From the NCBI GenBank assembly GCA_020434605.1, contig JAGRAL010000224.1:1-30383 (forward strand): a stretch of 30,383 nucleotides of DNA, given 5' to 3'. Position 1 is the stretch's first letter; the number at the start of each line of letters is the position of its first letter. This document shows, piece after piece, positions 8,217 through 15,775 of the stretch. Under the pieces are notes generated by a model. That model searched no databases and was not told where the DNA came from. It worked only from the letters and a program-made list of their open reading frames with translations. The translations under genes and the position numbers were made by a program. The stretch is from Bdellovibrionales bacterium (GTDB lineage: Bacteria; Bdellovibrionota; Bdellovibrionia; Bdellovibrionales; UBA840).

Positions 8217-8650
8217 TATTCTCTCCATTTACAGTTTTTAAGGTTGTTAACTTCTTCTTTATTTAGATCTTTTACTTGGCAATTTGGATAATCAAAAATC
8301 TCAAAGATTGCTTTTTCAATAGACCTATTTGCTAAGGATTTTTCTATAACTTTAGCATGTTGTAGCTTTGCTATAGAGACCGTAAACTCAGCTGAAAATG
8401 CTATATAGCTATCAGCCTCAGAGGCACAACCCTTTGCATTTGCATACGTGCTCCAAGCCATATTGAGTTCATTCAGAAATTTTGCCGTTTGAACTGTAGA
8501 AATACCGTCAAACACGCATACCTCAGCAAGCGGCTCTGTGATTGGCGGCGTTTCATGACCGCCTCCCTCTCCACTTCCACCGCCGCTGCCGCCACCGCAG
8601 GCGTTTAATATAATCAAACCTAAAACAACAAAAAATTTTCTTACTATCAT
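8216..8650 (-). CDS. Small lipoprotein with glycine-rich linker
   Basis: 144 residues. I chose ATG 8650 because it lies 1 base after the upstream TAG and 6 bases after GGAG; a TTG four codons earlier has no ribosome site. A lipoprotein signal ends in the lipobox L-N-A-C (Cys at about residue 18), followed directly by a Gly/Ser run (residues 19-30) that would act as a flexible tether, as in many Bdellovibrio lipoproteins. The remaining 110 residues are helical with four cysteines and match no family I know. Its stop overlaps the next ATG, so it is translationally coupled to the LRR lipoprotein. Confidence 0.7.
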   Translation of the reverse strand: MIVRKFFVVLGLIILNACGGGSGGGSGEGGGHETPPITEPLAEVCVFDGISTVQTAKFLNELNMAWSTYANAKGCASEADSYIAFSAEFTVSIAKLQHAKVIEKSLANRSIEKAIFEIFDYPNCQVKDLNKEEVNNLKNCKWRE

Positions 8651-8651
8651 T

Positions 8652-9137
8652 CTATTCTCCAAAAATATTTAATTGGCATTGTACATAGTTAATACGGCTC
8701 GCACTATCAAGGTCTGTTTGTCCAAATGCTAAAAACTGAATTTGTTTTGCAGACTTGATAATTTTAATATGATTACGCAGCTTTTTGCCATCTATATTGT
8801 ATCCGCTTGAAAATTGAATGTTCTGAGGCAATTCAGTTTTTTTGTTTAAGCATATTTCTGGTATGCTAATTTCAAAGTTTGCTTTAGGGCAAATTCGGTT
8901 AGTAGTTTTACATCTAAACTCATCTTTTCCGTACACTAAGTATGAGACCATCGGTGTTTCTACGCCGGAGACTTCCCGTGAGGTACTCAACCTTACAACC
9001 TCAATCTTACAATTATAAATTTGCCCAACATCCGAAAGGCTATCTAAAACCGTCACGACATCTAGACCACCACACTCGTTCGCCGGCAGATGATGACTCA
9101 TTAACAAACATATTATTACCAGAATTATGTGTCTCAT
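8652..9137 (-). CDS. Secreted protein of unknown function
   Basis: 161 residues from ATG 9137, which overlaps the stop of the preceding gene as TAATG; a GTG two codons upstream is less likely. A signal peptide is clear ('HIILVIICLLMSHHLPA', cleavage after Ala near residue 19). The mature part has six cysteines, mostly beta-like segments and no recognisable domain. Four of the cysteines fall in the first two thirds, suggesting disulfides in an oxidising compartment. The role can only be guessed from the operon, where all neighbours are exported. Confidence 0.65.
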   Translation of the reverse strand: MRHIILVIICLLMSHHLPANECGGLDVVTVLDSLSDVGQIYNCKIEVVRLSTSREVSGVETPMVSYLVYGKDEFRCKTTNRICPKANFEISIPEICLNKKTELPQNIQFSSGYNIDGKKLRNHIKIIKSAKQIQFLAFGQTDLDSASRINYVQCQLNIFGE

Positions 9138-9823
9138 TACCACACCCTCTTTATTACTCTTGTTCTTTTGCCAAGCTCTGCTTGTAGCGGTGCTAAATCA
9201 ACTCGAACAGATTTTATATCTAAACATGCTTGCCAGTCTGCTACATACGGACTTTTGCATGTTCCTGTGGTAGCACACGGTAAGTCTTCGGTGACCTCTA
9301 CAGGGCAGTTTGATAAAAATAAAACCTCGATACTTTGTTTCTCACAAATATCAAAAGCATTTACTTTGGTTGTAAAATGCAAAATCCCGTTCTCACTAGG
9401 AGAAAATTTTGAGTAGCTACCCTCTGGCTGCGATGGAACTAGCTGCTCAAAATCTGTCGCCTTAATAATTCCAATATTGGCACTTTCTAAGTCTGATGAA
9501 ACTTCGTAACTTACCTCAAATTGTTGTTTACTTGCGATCGTTCTAATATTTAAAGATGATCGCTCCTCAATATAATTATAAATATCATAGTATGAAGAAC
9601 TTTCTGCCATTTCGGTAGTTAACCAATCTAAATCTTTAAGAAAGTTTGCAATTTGTGAATACCTAAACTCTAAGTGCTCACAAGACACCTGCTCATCATT
9701 GTTTACAAGAGCTCTATATGCTGTAGTTTCTATACTAAGCACTGGGTTTTGAGCAGATTGTTTCCAATCTGCTTTAATTGCTAATGAAACCAATAGAGTG
9801 GCAAACATTGCTACATATTTCAT
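9137..9823 (-). CDS. Secreted cysteine-rich protein of unknown function
   Basis: 228 residues. ATG 9823 overlaps the upstream TGA as ATGA. The signal peptide covers residues 1-18 ('YVAMFATLLVSLAIKA') and shares the opening M-K-Y with two other genes of the operon. The C-terminal third is cysteine-rich ('NCPVEVTEDLPCATTGTC' and C-L-D), giving seven cysteines in total. No known domain was recognised. Export and tight coupling to the two larger secreted proteins suggest one assembly or one secretion programme. Confidence 0.65.
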   Translation of the reverse strand: MKYVAMFATLLVSLAIKADWKQSAQNPVLSIETTAYRALVNNDEQVSCEHLEFRYSQIANFLKDLDWLTTEMAESSSYYDIYNYIEERSSLNIRTIASKQQFEVSYEVSSDLESANIGIIKATDFEQLVPSQPEGSYSKFSPSENGILHFTTKVNAFDICEKQSIEVLFLSNCPVEVTEDLPCATTGTCKSPYVADWQACLDIKSVRVDLAPLQAELGKRTRVIKRVW

Positions 9824-11511
9824 TTTGTAGCTTCTGATGTTAAGGTTTGCTGACCATACTCACTAACCATTTTGTTGTCTTCAAGCAACTCTTCCTGTTG
9901 TGCACTGACCAACTTTGTCATGTTTGCCTCTGAGCTTGATCCACCAAACAAAGCACTACCAATGTTTAGTGCAACTGCCGCATACTGCGCATAAACATTA
10001 GGAATCTTTTCTAATTGTTGAGCAGCTCCTGTGGCCCCATCTGAACCCGGGTCCTGTAGTCTCACTTGCTCCTCTGTTAGATAACTTTTTGCTACTTTTA
10101 ATAGGGCCGAATCTAAAAATTCACGACGAATATCCATCATCATTTTTTCTGAGTCCGCAAATGACACTCTATCATCTTGTGACTTTATCGATATTTGAAT
10201 CCATTTTTTAGATTCACTTTTTTCAGTGATTGAGCCCGATGAGCGACTTCTAAAAAATCCTCTACGGCTACTTGACTTCTTAATTAGCTGGTACAAGTGG
10301 CTTTCATTGTATTTAATACCAATTTTTCTATCCACCTGCACTTCATAATTAAATACAACTGTTGGCTTGATCATAGCTGCAAACTTTTCTTTTCGTTGTA
10401 AATCATTTAGTCCGTTAAAATCTGAGGATAAGGTGCAAGCACTGTATTTATTTATGATCATATCACCACTGGCAGCTTCACCAAACGTGATATTTGCTGA
10501 GTTGCTTCCCGAGCTAATTAGCTGCTCTGGCTGAACCTCACCGTCTTCGGCGGGTGCTTCTACGCCATAAATATTCGATTTAAGTATAACTGGCATTCCT
10601 GCTTTTACACCGTTCGTTATTCTATTAAATGCAATGATGGCCTTACGCACTCTTACTGGCGCAAATTCAACTTTGGATGATAGATTTTTATTTTCCGCTT
10701 TAAACAGTTTAACAAGGTCATTGTGCCCCGAATAATAACCTACTGTTACATGGCCTCCAGCTTCACTTAGTAGCGGTTTCATCTCTTCTTTTAGTAACGT
10801 ATAGTATTCATCTCTTGCTTTTTCTAGCTTTTTACTTTCCTCTTGATAATAGCGATCATCCGCTTGTATGTTCGCAATTTCCCGATCCGTATCTGCAACG
10901 CAAAAATCTAACTCAATTTTATTTTTAGACTGCTCAAACTCATACTCACTTTTTTCAGCGTTCAATTCATTTATCGCTTGTCGTAAGTCGCCAATCTCTT
11001 CTTTTGGGTTATCACAGCTATCACTGTCTTCTTGTCCCATACACAATGAATAGTTCGATTCTAGAAGGGATATGGTTTTTTCATTTTTTTCTACCTCTAA
11101 ATCAAATTGCCTTAATGCTAAGCCATACTTTTCGTCGATTGTTCTTAGTGGGTTACAGTATTTTTTTAGCTTCTGTATTTTAGCATCTTTTTTCTCAAGG
11201 TCTTTATATGCTCTGTCTAAGCCCACCTGTGCTTTTTCAAGCTTTGCTATCTTATCATCAAATAAGTTTAAAAGCGAAAGCTCTGCCTTACATTGTGAGT
11301 CCGTTAGTGATTGTACATAATTATCAATTTTAATTTTTCCATTAATCGGAGGTAGTACATACGCGATTTTACAATCTTCACTCATATAGAATCCCTGACT
11401 GTTAGCGGGCTCTATAATATTTCTTGCCACATCGCAATTGCTATACTTGCGCGCTTGCGCATTTGCATTTATCCCAGACAATATGCATATAGTTATTATT
11501 ACGTATTTCAT
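9820..11511 (-). CDS. Secreted coiled-coil protein, paralogue of the operon's first gene
   Basis: 563 residues; ATG 11511 follows the previous TAA directly, with an excellent GGAGGAA ribosome site. Signal peptide at residues 1-20. The mature N-terminus has Cys26, then S-E-D-C47-x-x-x-Y-V-x-P-P-x-x-G-K, which matches the same pattern in the first gene of the operon (12477-13793). Residues about 75-245 are a long charged coiled coil absent from that paralogue. The paralogy resumes in the region 'GHVTVGYYSGHNDLVKLF' (about 250-267). The C-terminal region includes a basic loop 'RRGFFRSRSS' and a Gly/Ala-rich segment around 520. I do not recognise a known family. The shared module plus variable coiled coil suggests two related subunits of one extracytoplasmic structure. 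Confidence 0.7.
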   Translation of the reverse strand: MKYVIITICILSGINANAQARKYSNCDVARNIIEPANSQGFYMSEDCKIAYVLPPINGKIKIDNYVQSLTDSQCKAELSLLNLFDDKIAKLEKAQVGLDRAYKDLEKKDAKIQKLKKYCNPLRTIDEKYGLALRQFDLEVEKNEKTISLLESNYSLCMGQEDSDSCDNPKEEIGDLRQAINELNAEKSEYEFEQSKNKIELDFCVADTDREIANIQADDRYYQEESKKLEKARDEYYTLLKEEMKPLLSEAGGHVTVGYYSGHNDLVKLFKAENKNLSSKVEFAPVRVRKAIIAFNRITNGVKAGMPVILKSNIYGVEAPAEDGEVQPEQLISSGSNSANITFGEAASGDMIINKYSACTLSSDFNGLNDLQRKEKFAAMIKPTVVFNYEVQVDRKIGIKYNESHLYQLIKKSSSRRGFFRSRSSGSITEKSESKKWIQISIKSQDDRVSFADSEKMMMDIRREFLDSALLKVAKSYLTEEQVRLQDPGSDGATGAAQQLEKIPNVYAQYAAVALNIGSALFGGSSSEANMTKLVSAQQEELLEDNKMVSEYGQQTLTSEATK

Positions 11512-12480
11512 TTATTCCTCCACCAAGTTTACAGCTCTATCTACAATAGATATATTTCTTTCATTTTGCGCTGCTGACTCATGATTTAAATTCGATGATA
11601 TTGCTTCAAAGTCTACACCGCTGAGTGGCTCTAACGAAAAGTCATTAAACTCGTATATAGAGTTGAACACTTTTGTAAAATCTCCGCTTAGTATAAAGCT
11701 ATCAGTAAAACCCATTTTAAAGGTTTCATAGGCCATTGTCGTTGCAGCTCTTATCGCCTTATACGTATAATTGCTAGAGTCCTCTTGCTGCTGTGAAGCT
11801 TGATTCATGTTTTTACTCTGCAATCGTTGATACAATACCCTTACTTGTTTTGCTGACATAGATCCAGCAATTCGCATTCTATTTGATATAGAAAAGTTGG
11901 CATCTACACTTACCTTTACATTTCCATCCTGGATGTCACAAACAAATGCATGAAATTTTGTCTCTACATTTTTTCCTTTTACTAGTTGTGAGTTCAGCTC
12001 TGTTTCAATGGATTGAATCAGTTTCTCTCCACCCTTTTTTACGATCGATCTCGGCTCCCACTTAAATCTAAGTGCAAGTGAGGTCGCAAAACCTTGTGAT
12101 ACATTATTTAATTTATCTATCTTGTACCCTCTATTTTTTGCAATGGCTCTAATTTGTTGCTCAACGTTGGGTGTATCTACAGGTTCAACAAGGTTAAACT
12201 CCATGGCTACAGGCTTTCTATTAAGAGAGTAGTTGCTTGCCTCAAACTCTGATCCCATAGCTATTGCAAACTCTCTCTCACCTTTACAGTTAGTATTAAC
12301 TAATTGTTCTTTTTGTAATGTGAGATAAGGACGTATCAACTTTTCCAATTCTAGTGCATAATCTCCTGTCTCAGTTTCTAATTGCACGCCGACTGTAGCA
12401 GAGCCGATCTTAATATTATCATTGATTAAGTCTGCATGAGAAACGCTTGCGATTAATAGTAGTGCTAGTGTGTATTTCAT
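11512..12480 (-). CDS. Secreted protein of unknown function
   Basis: 322 residues. ATG 12480 overlaps the preceding stop as ATGA. Signal peptide 'YTLALLLIASVSHA' (residues 3-16). The mature protein alternates beta-like and helical segments, has two cysteines (in 'NTNCKGE' and 'FVCDIQD'), and a Gln/Ser-rich stretch near residues 220-232. No family was recognised. It lies between the two paralogous secreted proteins, so it may be the third component of the same complex. Confidence 0.65.
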   Translation of the reverse strand: MKYTLALLLIASVSHADLINDNIKIGSATVGVQLETETGDYALELEKLIRPYLTLQKEQLVNTNCKGEREFAIAMGSEFEASNYSLNRKPVAMEFNLVEPVDTPNVEQQIRAIAKNRGYKIDKLNNVSQGFATSLALRFKWEPRSIVKKGGEKLIQSIETELNSQLVKGKNVETKFHAFVCDIQDGNVKVSVDANFSISNRMRIAGSMSAKQVRVLYQRLQSKNMNQASQQQEDSSNYTYKAIRAATTMAYETFKMGFTDSFILSGDFTKVFNSIYEFNDFSLEPLSGVDFEAISSNLNHESAAQNERNISIVDRAVNLVEE

Positions 12481-13793
12481 TTTTCATCCTTTGCTGGTAG
12501 TATCGCTGAGGTAGACATCATGTATAAACTCCTGTATGAGTTTACACCGGCCTCTCCGCCCCCAATCATTTCCCCTAGTTCTTTTTTAACATTATCCCAG
12601 TTTATTTTTGGTACATTTACTGTATACGCAGATGTATGGCATACCTTGCGGAACCATCGTCGATGACAACTTACCGAATACCTAGTTTCTGCCTGATTGT
12701 ATCTTGATACCTCAATTGCGATGCTCGTCTTTTCGCTAATACTGCTTAGTATAGTTTGTACTGCTACAGCATTAATTTCATCTTTATACTCTGATTCAAG
12801 CCTTTTCCCTTCTTCTGAATCAGGGAAAAAATCATTTATGATATCAATATCAATCGCTTTAATGTTTTTGGTGGCAGCAATAGCCTCATCTAGGCTAATT
12901 ACTCTTTGTTTTTTAGCAACTAGGTCAAAGATTGCCTTTTCAAATAAGACTTCATTTAATTTCACTTTGTAGCTGGCTTTTGTTTGTAGTGGATAAAAAT
13001 ATGTATATGTTCCTCCCAAAAGACCACCTGCTTGATTTTGGTTTAGTAGTGCACATGCTCCATTTAAATTTAGAGTTAGAGACATTCCCACAGCCTCACC
13101 CATAAATACTGTTGAGCTTCCATCAGCAGTTGTAAGTTTTTCGACGATTGATGGTATTGCCATATCATCAATTGTTCCTGCATCTTCAGGGATTGTGATT
13201 CCATTTACCGATAAATTAGTCACACCAGGCACGCCAGCATCCGAAAATCTTCCCAAGTTAGTAGTTGCATATACCTTAGTTGTAAATAAACCCGTTGTAA
13301 TTGGAAGTGGCCGTACTGTTTTAGACGGATTTAATTTTTTGTATTCACGAACCAGATCAGTCCACCCCAGACTAGCGGCTGCACTAACATGTGAAACCGG
13401 ATTATTACCCGAAATGGCCTCGATAGATTCACGAGTCAACTTTATTTGTTTAGCCAACTCTTTAATTCTTTGAATGTTCTTTATTGGATCTAATTGTGAT
13501 TGTTCATCAATTAATTCTGCAACATGTACATATAGTTTATCAATAGATGGGCATAATAGCTCTGCTTCTCTCAATGAGAAGGGATCTCTTGTGATAACCT
13601 TTCCAATGACCGGAGGCTTAACATATATAACCTCACAATCTTCACTACTTTCATAGCCAGCATCATACTCCATACTAGATTGAGTAACTTTGCAGTTTGC
13701 GTTTTCAGGTCCAATATAAGGAAGTGCCGTGTCCGCAATTACTTCTTTTGCTGTTAGGCTGATAACAATTAACAATATACTTTTTACACTCAT
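12477..13793 (-). CDS. Secreted protein, first gene of the exported-protein operon
   Basis: 438 residues from ATG 13793, preceded by an AGGAGAAA ribosome site. Signal peptide at residues 1-20. The mature N-terminus has Cys34 and S-E-D-C53-x-x-x-Y-V-x-P-P-x-x-G-K, shared with the 563-residue protein two genes downstream. Both also share the order: hydrophobic loop, strand-rich middle, helical segment, then a basic Trp/Phe-containing stretch (here 'CHRRWFRKVCHTSAY', with two cysteines). The family is unknown to me. It is separated by 150 bases from the HTH-type gene upstream, so it probably has its own promoter; I could not define one. A weak stem with TTGC/GCAA ends (13831-13853) lies in its leader. 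Confidence 0.7.
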   Translation of the reverse strand: MSVKSILLIVISLTAKEVIADTALPYIGPENANCKVTQSSMEYDAGYESSEDCEVIYVKPPVIGKVITRDPFSLREAELLCPSIDKLYVHVAELIDEQSQLDPIKNIQRIKELAKQIKLTRESIEAISGNNPVSHVSAAASLGWTDLVREYKKLNPSKTVRPLPITTGLFTTKVYATTNLGRFSDAGVPGVTNLSVNGITIPEDAGTIDDMAIPSIVEKLTTADGSSTVFMGEAVGMSLTLNLNGACALLNQNQAGGLLGGTYTYFYPLQTKASYKVKLNEVLFEKAIFDLVAKKQRVISLDEAIAATKNIKAIDIDIINDFFPDSEEGKRLESEYKDEINAVAVQTILSSISEKTSIAIEVSRYNQAETRYSVSCHRRWFRKVCHTSAYTVNVPKINWDNVKKELGEMIGGGEAGVNSYRSLYMMSTSAILPAKDEK

Positions 13794-13943
13794 TTTTTCT
13801 CCTAGTCCTCATTTGCTAACACGGGCCTTATTGCACAGCTTATGCCAGCGCAAACGCCCCTTATTCGTTTTAAGGAGAAAATTATCTTTTGAATTTTTTA
13901 GTTTTGGGATTTTGTCCGGATTAGTGGACCGTTTATATAAATA

Positions 13944-14402
13944 TTATTTAGTTTTACACTTTAGAAGTTCGTCTTCTAAAACTCGAACCAGCGTCTTTAG
14001 GTCGCCAACTTCACCCTTAAGTTGCAATATTTGGTCTTCTTTTTCGTGAAGAATAAAGGAATATGCCTTTTTGAGCTCGTCTAGTAGTCTGTTTGCTGTG
14101 GTAAAGACCGCTTCTGAGGACTCGAACTTTTTATCTTCTATTCCCTTAATACTGTGAATTGGGGGTACTTCTTTTTTGGGGCTTACAGATTCTTTTACCT
14201 GCTTACTTGCTGTCGCTGGTTTGTGGTGCCTACGATCGCGCTCTTTTTTTAAACTAAGTTTAGGGTCTAAATCTTTTAGATAGTACTTTCCGTCTTCAAA
14301 TAAGTACTCAGCTTCATCCGATTTAATCTTTCTACGGAGTGTAGATATACTTACTTTATACTTATTTGAGTACTCTATTAACGACATCCAAGAATCTTGC
14401 AT
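13944..14402 (-). CDS. Small regulator: excisionase/MerR-like HTH plus C-terminal coiled coil
   Basis: 152 residues. ATG 14402 follows an AGGGGG ribosome site (about 14408-14414). Residues 5-45 ('MSLIEYSNKYKVSISTLRRK' then a short wing ending 'GKYYLKDLD') read as a winged HTH of the excisionase/MerR type, where the second helix 'VSISTLRRKI' would contact DNA. Residues 55-85 are basic and probably disordered. Residues 95-150 form a coiled coil with heptad leucines, likely for dimerisation. It is divergent from the patatin gene and lies upstream of the secreted-protein operon. Three phased repeats just upstream of its start could be its own operator. The HTH assignment is by pattern, not by a family I can name exactly. 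Confidence 0.6.
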   Translation of the reverse strand: MQDSWMSLIEYSNKYKVSISTLRRKIKSDEAEYLFEDGKYYLKDLDPKLSLKKERDRRHHKPATASKQVKESVSPKKEVPPIHSIKGIEDKKFESSEAVFTTANRLLDELKKAYSFILHEKEDQILQLKGEVGDLKTLVRVLEDELLKCKTK

Positions 14403-14427
14403 AGATTGCCCCCTCTCTCATATCTAC

Positions 14428-14478
14428 CTATCCAAAGCCTTTTTGACTACCCAAACTTGTGTTTGACTATTCAAATTG
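14428..14478. repeat. Three phased direct repeats, candidate operator
   Basis: CTATCCAAA (14428), CTACCCAAA (14447) and CTATTCAAA (14467) recur at 19 and 20 bp steps, close to two helical turns. The last two copies are extended: TTTGACTACCCAAACTTG (14442-14459) and TTTGACTATTCAAATTG (14462-14478). The third copy is also an inverted repeat, TTTGA-N4-TCAAA. They lie in the gap between the HTH-type gene and the divergent patatin gene, 26-76 bases upstream of the regulator's start, the usual place for an autoregulatory operator. Confidence 0.55.
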
Positions 14479-14528
14479 CAACGCGTTAGGGCCTAAGACC
14501 TAATCATTTGCCTAGTCATGAATCTCCA

Positions 14529-14556
14529 TTGCTATCTGGATATTCTTCGCTAGAAT
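14529..14556 (+). promoter_or_regulatory. Candidate promoter of the patatin gene
   Basis: TTGCTA (14529-14534) and TAGAAT (14551-14556) are separated by 16 bases and match sigma-70 hexamers at 4/6 and 5/6. The predicted start falls at or next to the ATG at 14563, which has no ribosome site in front, so the message could be leaderless. Confidence 0.4.
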
Positions 14557-14562
14557 CTTTAG

Positions 14563-15762
14563 ATGAGGCTTGGCAATAAACAAAGAGTAGCGCTGTGCTT
14601 GGGCGGCGGTGGCATCAAAGCTGCCGCCTTTCATGTAGGGGCTTGTTTAGCACTTCAAGAAAAAGGATTCCTTTTTACTGGGGGCTCTAAAGCAGAGGTA
14701 GCTAAACAGGTCTCTGCATCTGAAAATAAAATTCCTATACAAGTATATTTAGGTTCAAGCGCTGGAGCGATCATAAGCTCCTATCTTGCTTCAGGGTATT
14801 CTGTCGACACCCTTATTCAGTCATTTGGAATGGGTTCAGAAATGGCTCCTTCAAAGGATAGCCCTAGTGGTTATTTACGTCCCCTTGGTTACAAAGACAT
14901 ATATCAGCTTAACAGCTCGGGTCTGATGAATTTTTTGCCTAAGACATTTTTTAAAAAGCCAAACGTTATTGGCGGCCTTGAGGTTCTACTAAAAAGTGGT
15001 TTTAAAGTTAATGGGATGTTTAATACCTCTGGTATCGAAAAATACCTTAGAGAAGAGGCTCTACCTGCAAATAGGTTTGAGCAGCTTGGTGTGGATTTAT
15101 ATATTATCGCTACACAGTTAAATCATACTAGAAAAGTGGTATTTGGTAATTTTGAACAATCTAAAAAACATGAACACATAAAGTGGATCAATTACGCCAA
15201 CATTAGCGAGGCTGTTGCGGCTTCAACTGCACTGCCACCTGTGTTTGCTCCATATCCAGTAAAACGACCTGATGGGAAAGAGATCTACTATTTTGACGGC
15301 GAAATTAGAGATACCCTTTCTTCTCATGTCGCCGAAGACACTGGATCTGATCTTGTGATAGCAAGTTATAGTTTACAGCCCTATCACTTTAATAAAGAAA
15401 TGGGAAGTCTTCACGAGTATGGAATTCCTGTTATCATTAACCAGGCTCTATATCAGGTTGTTCATCAAAAGATCTACAGATTCATAAGAGAGAAGAAGAA
15501 GTTTAAAGAAATGACTGAGGACATACAAAATTATTTTAAACAAAATAATTTGCCAGAGGAGCACGCTAAAAAGTTAGTAGAGATGTTTTGTGACAAGTTC
15601 GAACATAAAACCAATGTCGACTATATCTACCTGCATCCTAGCCCTCAAGATCACGAATTATTTTTTATGGATCACTTTAGCTTTAATCCTAAAATATTAG
15701 GAAAGATTTTAAAAATTGGATTTTTATCAGCCATTAGATGCTTAAGAGAGTACGGCATCTAA
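14563..15762 (+). CDS. Patatin-like phospholipase
   Basis: 399 residues. Patatin-family lipases use a Ser-Asp dyad to release fatty acids from phospholipids. The three hallmarks are present: the glycine-rich oxyanion loop G-G-G-G-I-K (14-19), the nucleophile elbow G64-S-S66-A-G68, and the D-G motif with Asp245 in 'YYFDGEIRDT'. There is no signal peptide, so it starts in the cytoplasm; export by another route is possible. Length is typical for bacterial patatins of about 300-400 residues. No Shine-Dalgarno sequence precedes ATG 14563. It is divergent from the HTH-type gene and convergent with the complex I operon. In a predator such an enzyme could act on prey membranes, but that is only inferred from the presumed host. 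Confidence 0.9.
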   Translation: MRLGNKQRVALCLGGGGIKAAAFHVGACLALQEKGFLFTGGSKAEVAKQVSASENKIPIQVYLGSSAGAIISSYLASGYSVDTLIQSFGMGSEMAPSKDSPSGYLRPLGYKDIYQLNSSGLMNFLPKTFFKKPNVIGGLEVLLKSGFKVNGMFNTSGIEKYLREEALPANRFEQLGVDLYIIATQLNHTRKVVFGNFEQSKKHEHIKWINYANISEAVAASTALPPVFAPYPVKRPDGKEIYYFDGEIRDTLSSHVAEDTGSDLVIASYSLQPYHFNKEMGSLHEYGIPVIINQALYQVVHQKIYRFIREKKKFKEMTEDIQNYFKQNNLPEEHAKKLVEMFCDKFEHKTNVDYIYLHPSPQDHELFFMDHFSFNPKILGKILKIGFLSAIRCLREYGI

Positions 15763-15770
15763 TGATGCCG
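15753..15770. terminator. Hairpin between convergent patatin gene and nuoN
   Basis: CGGCATC (15753-15759) and GATGCCG (15764-15770) form a perfect 7-bp stem with a TAAT loop. The stem includes the patatin stop codon and ends 5 bases before the nuoN stop. No T tract follows on either strand, so it may end transcription only weakly or protect the 3' ends. Confidence 0.45.
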
Positions 15771-15775
15771 CACAA

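Noticed and set aside
9129..9416. 95-codon + strand frame opposite the secreted-protein operon
   Set aside because: It runs through two real overlapping - strand genes with signal peptides and proper ribosome sites; no feature of its own.
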